Shown: positions 47,898-57,431 of the stretch, in pieces
How the letters are laid out: every line of letters starts with the position of its first letter
Position numbering within the stretch: position 1 is the stretch's first letter
DNA from: Cloeon dipterum
Lineage: Eukaryota; Arthropoda; Insecta; Ephemeroptera; Baetidae
Direction of reading: 5' to 3'
DNA length: 64,000 nt
NCBI RefSeq assembly: GCF_949628265.1
Contig: NC_088786.1
Coordinates: forward strand, 27,053,681 to 27,117,680
Program-made: the position numbers and the translations under genes
Notes under the pieces: generated by a model
Seen by the model: only the letters and a program-made list of their open reading frames with translations
Told to the model about the DNA's origin: nothing
Databases searched by the model: none

Positions 47898-48301
47898 GTC
47901 TGCTTTAGCCAGCTGTCCGGTACATATATTTTAATTTGTCACATTATGCGGAGGAAAATCATGGAGTCGGAAGACTTGGCCACGCAAACGATGCGAATTT
48001 ATGCTAAACTGGGTCTTGCAATAATTAGAATCAGACGACGAGCGAGCGAGCCCTGCCCGACCAAAACAAACACAGTGTGATGCCAGTGGTGGTGGGGGGC
48101 GCGGCGGGAAGGAGTGCGATCATCGAGAGCGCGAACGATATTGAGCACAGGAGGACTCTTGATAACACAGATCTCCAAGGTGCTAATCTACGCTAATTTG
48201 TATGATTGTCTCTGGATATCTACAATGGCTACAAAATATTCCTTATAATATGTAAGCCCATTACAGGGAGTTCTCGCCTGTTGAATTGAATAGTCATATT
48301 T
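47898..48301. other. LKB1 upstream region
   Basis: About 400 bases before the LKB1 start, including a G+C-rich block near 48030-48130. This should contain the LKB1 promoter. No specific site was identified. Confidence 0.45.
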
Positions 48302-48500
48302 ATTCAAATCTAAGAAAAACTGAATGGCGCTCTACTCTGTGTGGAAATTAAAAATCTGGATGGTCAGCTAATGAGAGAAAATTATATGAGAACACTGTAT
48401 CATTTGATTTTTCCTCAAACAATTTTCACTAATAGCTGGCTATCCAGATTAAATTTTCCTCACAAGGGAAAGCCATTCAGTTTTTCTTATAAATTCGAAT
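48302..48500. repeat. Foldback element 3 (imperfect inverted repeat)
   Basis: Arms of about 80 bases: left 48302-48383 and right 48421-48500. Read inward, both arms share AAGAAAAACTGAATGG, then after a diverged stretch ATCTGGAT, CAGCTA and GAAAATT. The loop is about 37 bases. There is no open frame. The sequence differs from elements 1 and 2. It is MITE-like or able to form a long hairpin RNA. Confidence 0.75.
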
Positions 48501-49092
48501 TTAAGATTAAACCTTTGTGAGCATTTTCTTCTTTGTTTAAAGTTTTATTTGCTTACACAACGAAGAATGATTGCCAATAACGCTATATCTGTGCAATAGG
48601 TTTTCCGGAATGAAAATCTTTTATTAAAAATTACACTTTTCCTATGTGTTTTACGTACATTTGTTAGGAAAATTCCCTGGCGGCTAAAACTCATAATTGA
48701 ACTCAGGCTTGAGGAGTAAAATGGGAAAAACAAAAAACACTATTCATCAAGTTTTTATATAGCGATAAACTTTTTATTACTACTGAAATAAATACATGAA
48801 TTATGTTATGGATGAAAATGATCACTGAGGCTAAATGCTATGTGTTTTACAATAAATTCTATTAAACACAAATACGTTTACACAATAACTCGGTTTCGAC
48901 TAATTCAAATGATGCAATGAAAATTATTCAATAATTACAGGAGGCCAAACAACATCTAAAGTATTGCGGTGTATTGTCATTGGATTATTGTTCACATACT
49001 ACATGCGCCTATACAACTACTACATTTTGCTCTCAACTATAGCTTGCGGAACATTATTTGCTGGATTGCAGACCAGAATAAGGTTCATAAGT
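48501..49092. other. 3' side of the first decarboxylase gene
   Basis: A+T-rich, with a minus-strand AATAAA at 48773-48778 about 315 bases past the stop of the decarboxylase gene. No other feature was seen. Confidence 0.45.
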
Positions 49093-51266
49093 CTAAGATA
49101 AGATACTTGTGAGCTCTGACGCCAGAGAGACGACCTCGTTAAAGGCGAGCTCCATGTCCGTCGGTTGGCAGAAGCGAGAGCAGACTGCCATCCGCAAGAA
49201 GTACTTGTCCTTAATCTTAGATGGCACCAAGTGAATTGTGCCGTGTGAGTTGATTTTCTTCAGGAGGATTTCATTCATTTCATTGCTCCCCTTAAATATT
49301 AAATTTAAATTAAATTAAATTAAATATATGAGGAAGAGTGGCAATATTACCTTCAATCGGAAGCACACGAGTCCCATGGAAGCAGGGCAGACCAGTTCAA
49401 AGCGGTTGTCCTTCAGAACGAGACCCTCAAACTGCTTGGCCAGAGCCACCTGCTTGCGGATGTGAGCCTGCAACCCTTTGACCCCGTAGATGCGCATCAC
49501 AAACCACAGCTTCAGAGAGCGGAATCGTCTGCCGAGGGGGATTTGCCAGTGCTGAAGAAGGGGATTTTAATAATTTAATTACAAATAAATTTAAAATAAA
49601 AAAATACCCTGTAATCGGGGGCATTGCCTTGCTGCTCGTGCTTGAGGTACAAAGGGTCGACGTTGAAGGCGTTGACGACGTAGGTTGGGTCTTTCAGCCA
49701 CATAGCGGAGCAGTCGAAATTGACCAGCATCCACTTGTGCGGGTTGAAGTTGAAAGAGTCGGCCTTCTCGATACCCTTCATCAGGGGTCTGAACTCAGGG
49801 CAAATGAAGGCCGAGCCGGCGTAAGCAGCATCCACGTGCAACCACACGTCCTCGTCGCGGCACACGGTGCCAATCTCGTCCAGGTCGTCAAAAGCGCAGC
49901 AGTTTGTCGTGCCGAGAGTGGCGACGACCTGCATAGAAAATTAAATATTCAGATATTGGAACTAAAAGATTTTCGGTTTTGTATTACAAAGAATGGCGTA
50001 AGTCCAGCTTCCTTGTCCTCCCTGATAGCAGTGCGCAGGGCTTCACCACGGAGGCGGTAGTCATCCCCAGCAGCGACGGAGCGCAATTTCACGCCACCCA
50101 GCAAACCGGCTCTTTCCACAGACGAGTGAGCTTGGTCTGAAAGTTTTAATTTAACATCCTTTCTCAACAAAATTGCAATTTTCGGGAAATACCAGAGCAA
50201 TAGCCAACAAGCTTGGAGGTTAAGACGGCCTCGGGTGTGTCCGGCTCCAGCTCCTTGGCCTTCCTCAGGGCCTTAGCTTTGGCGCCGAGCAGGGCTACCA
50301 GAGATGCCTCTGAAGCAGTGCCCTGAATCACACCACCGCCCTTGCCGTTCGAGCAGGCGAGGAAGTCAGCCGGCAAGTCAAGCATTTTGCCTAGCCAGTC
50401 GAGCATAATCACCTCTAGCTCCGTGCACGCTGGGCTGGCAATCTGCAAAAACGTTTAATATAAAGCAGACAAAAAAAATCACTCTGTAAATAAGAAAATA
50501 TCTTCGGCAATGATTCTGCTATAAAATTAACAAATATTATAAAATACACTCGCAGGAAATTTATCGAAAGAAATATTTTATTTACGTGAATTTTTCTAGC
50601 TGGGAAATCTGTTGTAAGGTGGGGGAGTAGCGAGATTTTTGCAATATTTCTTCACTTTTTAATTGTAATCTGCAGAGAGTGTAGTCAAATTTATTTTCGA
50701 TGGCTCTAATGTTGATTAGAGTAGATTTATTTGTCGTTTTTCTTTCTTTGAAGTTTATCAATTAATTCTTTAACTGATTTGTCTGTGAGTTGGATTATTA
50801 AAATAATATGAAACTATCTATCTTGAAACCTTGTTGAATTAATATCCTATGGTGATGGCGTTTAGGCTAACTGATATATACGATATAAAAAATTACCCAA
50901 GAAAAGCCAATGCAAGCGATTGCCCCTGAGAGCATATCTGCGACGATGGCTGGGTAGCTGTTGGCAGTGGGGAAATACGCGTGGAATTGAGGATGGTGCC
51001 AGTGGGTCACTCCGGGCATGATAACCTTCTCCAGGTCATCCATCACGGCTTGCCACTTTTCGCCTTCTTCGGGAGCGGTTTCGGGCAACAGAGGGCGGAT
51101 GTAGCCAGGCTCTACTGTGGGTAGAACGCGTCTGTTGCGAAGAAAAAGTTGTTATCTACTTTAAAAATTCAAGATTGAAGCATTACCTGTCTCTGATGTT
51201 ATCCAGATAATTGCCGATAAAATCCGCCATGCTTTTCGCAAATTCTTTAAACTCGTTTGTGTCCAT
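49093..51266 (-). CDS. Ddc: Aromatic L-amino-acid (DOPA) decarboxylase, copy 1
   Basis: A pyridoxal-phosphate enzyme that makes dopamine from DOPA and serotonin from 5-HTP; in insects also needed for cuticle tanning. Seven coding exons: 51187-51266, 50897-51131, 50193-50442, 49988-50136, 49608-49928, 49351-49551 and 49093-49290, giving 477 residues (human 480) with almost gap-free layout. Key residues present: Thr of [11 protein letters not shown]; His192 in AHSSVERAG (Asn in the fly paralog amd); Asp in HVDAAYAG; cofactor lysine in NFNPHKW; mobile-loop tyrosine in [21 protein letters not shown]; and Gly of YGVKGLQ. This is the classical DOPA-decarboxylase set rather than histidine or tyrosine decarboxylase. 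An acceptor (CTCAACAG) one base before the ATG shows the 5' UTR is spliced. A donor at 52041 (GACAG then GTACGC) is the best candidate for the upstream noncoding exon. Tandem with copy 2. Confidence 0.93.
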
Positions 51267-51267
51267 C

Positions 51268-52110
51268 CTGTTGAGAAATTTGTTAAATGAAACAGAAGCG
51301 TTAAACCGCGAATGAGTAAACCTATTCAAATAAAAAATATGTCGATATGCACAACAACAAATAGCTAATCAACTCTGAAGCACAACTAAAATTAGTAACC
51401 TTGTGAAGTGTTTTTACTTTTGGTTACACAATATAATTATTAAAATAAAATGGATCTAGAAAGCATCAACGCGGCCTACTCAAATAAATGACTGTAGGTT
51501 TCTAATGTCGCTTTATTGTCAAGATCGCATGCAGCTTTTACTCGAGAAGTGCAGTGCAATCAGCTCAGTGTGCAGCTTTTTGTTCACGTTAAATCCGTGT
51601 GTGTGCGCTCAGGTAGAAAGTAAAAGTGAACGGCGCTCTAGGGCCTAATAATGTGTGTGAGGAAAAATGAGTTGTCTTCGAATTTACGGGTTTCGCGGTT
51701 TCACGATTTATTACCGAATGATTGCTCAATTACGGTAATCAGCATAGGATTATAATATTTTATAGTCCCGAAGAATTAATGAAAATTGAGTCATGCTCAA
51801 CTAAGTGTGAAATTTCATTTCAGTTTGCTGTTGTTGAATCGAGCGGTGGCGTGAAATCAAGTAAAGTGGAAAGACTGTTTTGAATTATTACTTTTAGAAA
51901 TTGGAATAAATTTCTATTCGTCTCTTTAAAAATTAAATATTAGGTATTATCTCATTTCTCACAGCAGTTAAAATTTAAAAAAAAAATATGAATGGATATT
52001 GAACAGGTTTCAATACAGTTGTCAAAACGGTGGGAGCGTACCTGTCGTTGCAAAGAGAGCAGACTGAGTGGTGTGGTGCCAGGCCGGAGCGTGAAGAGGG
52101 AATGACCACG
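51268..52110 (-). other. 5' UTR intron and candidate noncoding first exon of Ddc copy 1
   Basis: The intron acceptor is at 51268. The best distal donor is at 52041, giving a noncoding exon at about 52042-52110. Nearer the gene, TAAAAGCTGC on the minus strand at 51531-51540 is shared with copy 2 upstream and may mark a second, proximal promoter. The distances and roles are inference. Confidence 0.4.
51531..51540 (-). promoter_or_regulatory. TAAAAGCTGC motif upstream of Ddc copy 1
   Basis: A TATA-like ten-base motif 274 bases before the start codon. The same ten bases occur 200 bases before the start codon of copy 2. It may be a retained core promoter element; a ten-base match alone is weak. 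Confidence 0.3.
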
Positions 52111-53451
52111 GCTCGGTGTGAGTTCAAATAGAGCTCAATCCTTCGAACTACTTGTTCTCCACTCCAAGGAGAGTGTGCGCCCGCCACTCTTGTCTTTCCT
52201 TTTCCTTCCTCGCATTATGGTAGGGCTTGCACAGCACACACGCAGCCGTGCCAACGCGTATAAGAATCAACTTCCAGTCAGACACGCATTGCAAAATCCC
52301 CCAAAGAAAAAAATGGCTCGCTATCAGCCCCATTTACATAATTTTTGATATGTTCCGAGGCCAGTGTTGAACAAATTTATCAGATTTAAAGTTGCGAAAG
52401 GGCGGTAACTGTTTAAACTGTTTAAATTAATAAGATCGAGTTGACGCACTTTTGGATTATTTTCAGAAAATAAATTTTGTGTAATGCTTCGTGCGTTAAG
52501 ATTCAGAAAATCTTCAATTTTATGGTATCAAAATCTTAAAAAAAATATTATAAACTTGCTATTCAGGCATCAAACAATAAAATAATTTCGGGCGAAAAAT
52601 TTGTCTTTTATTTCAGTGCAAACATAGAAAAATGGATTTAATTGCTACACATGTTTGTTCAATTTGTCGTTGCAATTGCTTTCTTAGTAATGTTGCACCA
52701 CAAGGTATTCCACTATCCAATTTCGGGATTGATTAATCATCAACAGGTAAGTCTTCTCTGATATAATCGTATCCTCAAGGGAATCCCGCACCTATTCTTT
52801 GGCGAGAGCAAAAACCCGTTGACGTCCCAGACGAGTTTTCCCTTCTGAGCGGTAATTTAGAAAATGAGGAAAACTCCTAGAGACACTGCTGTACAGGTGA
52901 GCGTTGAAGCGCAGCACGCAGCATCCGCACGCCTGCTTTTATATATTCATGATTTATTTTACGTCCATTGAGAAATTCGAATAAGTCGAGTGTGAAACGT
53001 GACAGTTAGTTTGTTTCCAACCTCGACGAAAGATGTGTGAATTACGCAACAAGTAGAAAGGAAGTGACTGGAAGTGGAAACGGATTCTGTATTTTTAGCC
53101 GGGCATTAGGAAGGTCACCGAGTCTAACCAGCCAATGCAGAATTTCGCTTTCACGTGTGTCCAGTCGAGCCAACAAGTGGATCAAGCGCAAGGTCAGTGC
53201 GGTGCGGCGGCAGCGTGAATGTGTACATACATATCAAACTCGATCCGCACGCACTTTTGCCGCACAAATAGCACGCTCGGTGATTTTGATCAACGCAAGA
53301 TTGACTACTAACTCAATTAATCTCTGAAAGTAAGCTCGAGGGGTTGAAAGCGGCGCGTTCAAAGGGGTGAATAGGCCCAATTAGGCGTGCCGAGTGAGCT
53401 CGGGCAGAAATCGTGCAGTCGCCTGTCTGGTGCAGATTGATGGCCGCGGGG

Positions 53452-53465
53452 GTTGCCATGGCGAC
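53452..53465. promoter_or_regulatory. X-box-like site 1 in the Ddc spacer
   Basis: GTTGCCATGGCGAC differs from a perfect palindromic X-box (GTTGCCATGGCAAC) at one base. A second, weaker site is 95 bases away. Function unknown. Confidence 0.4.
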
Positions 53466-53546
53466 GCGGCTCGGCCGCCTCCGCACCCACCCTCTACCTC
53501 TGATGGAAAATGCAACAAGTCGCTCTGAGAGTTAAGTGTGTGTGCC

Positions 53547-53560
53547 GTCGTCATGGCGAC
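53547..53560. promoter_or_regulatory. X-box-like site 2 in the Ddc spacer
   Basis: GTCGTCATGGCGAC keeps the central CATGGC and the outer half-site letters in part. On its own it would not be called; its pairing with the site at 53452 is the reason to list it. Confidence 0.25.
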
Positions 53561-54748
53561 TGTGCCGAACCATTAAATCTGACCAGGGGCGCGACACAGA
53601 CGATCGAGTCAGGTATCGGCAATTTTTCAAAATGTCATTGACCTGCTCGATGATGGAGCTTTTAATTTTTACTGGTCAGATCGGTCCTTCACAAACTCTG
53701 GAAATTTTGTGAAACTCATTGAACGAAAATCATAAATCTTATTTTTATTTTATTTTGAGATATCATTATATTTAAAATTTGTATGAAAATAAATAAAATG
53801 CATTTATTTCAAAGTTTTGTAATCTTGCTTAATGTGGCAAGCAAAATACTGGCACGCTTCCAGCAGCTACTTAGTGACTCGCCCAGCTGCCAATTAGCAC
53901 TTTTAAATATTTTAAATAATATTTATATATAGGTTAAATGAAAAGCTAATTTTAATTTGGTTTTATGTTGTTTTTATGGCAAACAAATTTCGATCAAATT
54001 TGACTTTCACTTTCATTTATTGCACACCCGCCGTTCCTTTCCTATGAATGCCGAGAGCGGTTCGCCCCTGGCTGGTTATGCAACAGTTAGACCTTTCAAG
54101 AGTTCTCTCACTCTTTTCAATCTCTGCGAGTGGAAATAAAAGGAAGAAAATTGGGCCAGCCTTTTTATACCGATTGAATTGCATTGCTCACAGGAACGCA
54201 CGCTCTTTTTGTTCTGGCTTCTGGCTCTGGCCACTGGATATGTATATGGGAATGGAAAAAGGATTAATTTCCTTTCAGAGTCGATAGTGCTTCTGACGTC
54301 TAGCGCTGCAACTATAGTGGAAAATGGTTTAGCGTTAGCGCACTATGAGCCTTCCATGCAAATGATGTGAGAAATTTAATTAAATATCATTTGCAAATTC
54401 AAGGATGAAGTATCTGGAAATTTTATTGAATAACGCAGAAGAATCCATGGTACATATATAAAAAGCAGGAGTAATTATGTTGTTTTGTTTGCTATTTTAT
54501 TATCTTATTTTTATATCTTTATTGTAAAAGCAATAATAGGTGATGTGATACTTTCTTGCAATGAGAACAAGAAGGTATTTAAGCTTATAATTTTTCCATC
54601 AGTAATTCTGCTAGCAAAACCAATTAATATTCCCCAGCGCTATGAGTGCGATTATTCACGTCCGACACAGGAATTAAAATATAAAATCCTAGTTGAGGAT
54701 TAATACACTGTCAAGAGAGAATGCATTTTAAATACTAATATGAAAAGG

Positions 54749-54754
54749 TTTATT
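54749..54754 (-). terminator. Polyadenylation signal AATAAA of Ddc copy 2
   Basis: The minus strand reads AATAAA 55 bases past the copy 2 stop codon, suggesting a short 3' UTR. Confidence 0.6.
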
Positions 54755-54808
54755 AAATTTAATGATGAACATATACCTTAATTGGAATGGAATGTAGTGT
54801 CAATGAGT

Positions 54809-56733
54809 TTAAGACAAGATATTTAAAAGCTCTGTCGCTAACAAAGCAACTTCGTGGAATGCGAGCTCCATGTCCGCCGGCTGACAGAATCGAGAGCAAA
54901 CAGCCATTCTTAGGAAATACTTGTCTCTGATCTGAGAGGGCACCATGTAAATCCTACCGTGTGAGTTTATCTTCTTCAGCAGAATTTCGTTCAGCTCGTT
55001 CCTCCCCTGCAATGATTATATTATCGTTTACCAAAAATTTATTGAATTTTCGGTTGATTTCCCCACTTTTAATCCGAAGCAAACAAGTCCCATAGACGCA
55101 GGACAGACCAGTTCAAAGCGACTATCCTGCAAAACAAGTCCTTCGAATTGCTTGGCTAGAGCAACTTGCTTGCGGATGTACGCTTGCAGACCTTTGACGC
55201 CGTAAATGCGCAACACAAACCACAGTTTCAATGAGCGGAATCGCCTGCCGAACGGAATTTGCCAGTTCTGTAAAATGGATAAAAATTTATTTGAAATGAA
55301 TACTACCGAAAGGACCGACCCTGAAATCAGGAACAATTGTTCCTTGGTGGTTGTGCTTGAGATAAGCAGCATCGACGCCATATGGTTTAACAACGTAGCT
55401 GGGCTCCTTCAGCCACATCGCCGCGCAGTCAAAATTGACCAGCATCCACTTGTGCGGGTTGAAATTGAACGAGTCGGCCTTCTCCACGCCCTTCATCAGG
55501 GGTCTGAACTCAGGGCAAATGAAGGCCGAGCCGGCGTAAGCAGCGTCCACGTGCAACCAAACGTCCTCGTCTCGGCACACTGTGCCGATCTCGTCCAGGT
55601 CGTCAAAGGCGCAGCAGTTGGTTGTGCCCAGGGTGGCAACAGCCTAAAAATCTCTTCAGCAAATGGATTGGGAGAGCATTCAATTTTTTTACAAAGAAGG
55701 GAATAAGTCCAGCTTGTTTGTCTTCCCGAATAAAAGCACGTAAGGCATCGCCCCGGAGGCGGTAGTCGTCCTCAGCGGGAACTGCGCGCATTATTACGCC
55801 ACTTAGCAAACCCGCTCGCTCCACGGAGGAATGTGCGTGTTCTGGCCGATTTGATAAATGCATGAAGAGATTTAAAAAATGGTCAGTGCTGATGGGAAAA
55901 TAATCACCTGAGCAGTATGCAACAAGCTTTGCTGCAACACCTTCGTCATTTGAGGTGTTGGGAGTAAGTTCATCTATTTTTTTTAGGACTTTCGCTTTGG
56001 CACCGAGTAGAGCTACCAGCGTAGCCTCAGAGGCAGTGCCTTGGATCACGCCTCCACCATTCCCATTTGAACCAGAGAGAAAATCGGCTGGCAAGTCTAT
56101 CATTTTGCCAAGCCAGTCAAGCATAACCATCTCCAATTCCGTGCACGCGGGACTTGTAATCTGCGGAGTGGTTCAATAATAAGTTTTATTCGTCCTCGTA
56201 TTTAAAAGTATTAAAACTTGGGATCGAGTTGTGGTTTTATATTTTTTTTTTTTTTTTGATCAGTCCATTATCCTGATGAAAATTTCGTGTCCCAAAAACA
56301 TTGCGAACAAATAACATATGGGCGCACAAGGTTCATTGGAGAAATTTACTAACCCAGGAAAAGCCAAGACAAGCAATGGCTCCGGAAAGCATATCTGCAA
56401 CGATGGCTGGGTAACTGTTCGCTGTCGGGAAATAAGCGTGGAACTGAGGATGGTGCCAGTGGGTCACCCCAGGCATGATGACCTTCTCAAGGTCATCCAT
56501 AACTGCTTGCCACTTTTCGCCTTCCTCAGGAGCAGCTACTGGCAATAGGTTTCGTATGTAACCTGGCTCAACCGTGGAAAGCACGTGCCTATGCAATCAA
56601 CAGGTTTCGAGTTTCCACAAATAAATACGAAGCTGAAAGTGCAGTTAAAATACCTTTGTCTGATATTGTCCAAATAATTGGCGATGAAATCAGCCATACT
56701 CTTGGAAAATTCTTTAAACTCTGAGCTGTCCAT
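54809..56733 (-). CDS. Aromatic L-amino-acid decarboxylase, copy 2 (tandem duplicate)
   Basis: Seven exons at exactly the same positions as copy 1: 56654-56733, 56354-56588, 55908-56160, 55693-55841, 55320-55643, 55067-55267 and 54809-55006, giving 479 residues. Every exon has the same length except two that are one codon longer. Cofactor and catalytic residues are kept: [21 protein letters not shown] and the loop tyrosine in AAYLKH. Differences cluster around the active-site entrance: EHAHSS for DQAHSS, DFRNWQIPFG for DYRHWQIPLG, and a changed loop (HNHQGTIVP for HEQQGNAP). The donor of the sixth exon is unusual (AAA then GTGGGG). No acceptor lies just before the ATG, unlike copy 1. It looks intact and probably active, but substrate or tissue use may differ. 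Confidence 0.92.
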
Positions 56734-57431
56734 CGTTTTAAATATTTTTGGCTTTGTGTAGAATCAGTCAGGACATTAAAAAAAAATGAAATCTAACAGC
56801 TGATTGAATATTTTAGCTTAACTGATTGCCAAATAACAACTAACAACGCGCCCACTAGAGCTATGTTGACCTCCACAATCAGAAAACTTGTATGATAAGA
56901 CCGAGCGTGAGTTTCAGCCGCTCGCAGCTTTTAAGTGTTTGAGTGAAAAACTAGGTGATTCATAATCAGAAATTGCCAGGTAAATTTTGGTCTGTTTAAA
57001 TCTGTTTAATTCTCCCAAACAAGTGAAAATTAAAAAAAAGCAAATCACATATGGAAAAATTAAGCAACCTGTATAATGTTAGCGAAAAACCCGCTGATAC
57101 TCATGATTGCAATAGAAAATTTAAAATGTATCCAATCACTCGTCTATACTACTACACAATAAATTATACACAACATTTTATATCACATACCTATCTAAAT
57201 TAAATTAAATCTACTAAATAGATTGAGAAATTTAGTTTAACTAACAAATTTCGACATCAGGGAATGATTCATGTTTTAAATTAAAACGCAATGGTTTTTG
57301 TTTTGATAGTTCTAGATTATCGAGTTATATCTTTATTAAAATGAGATTCAGTGTGACCTACGTCCTAAGTGACAAGAGTAAATGCGATTTGAGCCTGAGC
57401 GAGATTAGGAATGCAGGTTCGGTGGGGTCAG
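56734..57431. other. Ddc copy 2 upstream region and MEGF8 3' UTR
   Basis: TAAAAGCTGC (minus strand, 56924-56933) repeats the motif found upstream of copy 1. A minus-strand AATAAA at 57332-57337 is the probable MEGF8 poly(A) signal, about 95 bases past its stop. Confidence 0.5.

Larger units (their letters stand above)
52111..54748. other. Spacer between the two decarboxylase genes
   Basis: About 2.6 kb with no supported gene. It includes a G+C-rich stretch (about 53340-53640) with two X-box-like sites, and a perfect plus-strand donor (CAACAG then GTAAGTCT) at about 52746 with no convincing exon before it. Small open frames (for example 53037-53327) have no domain. Confidence 0.45.
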
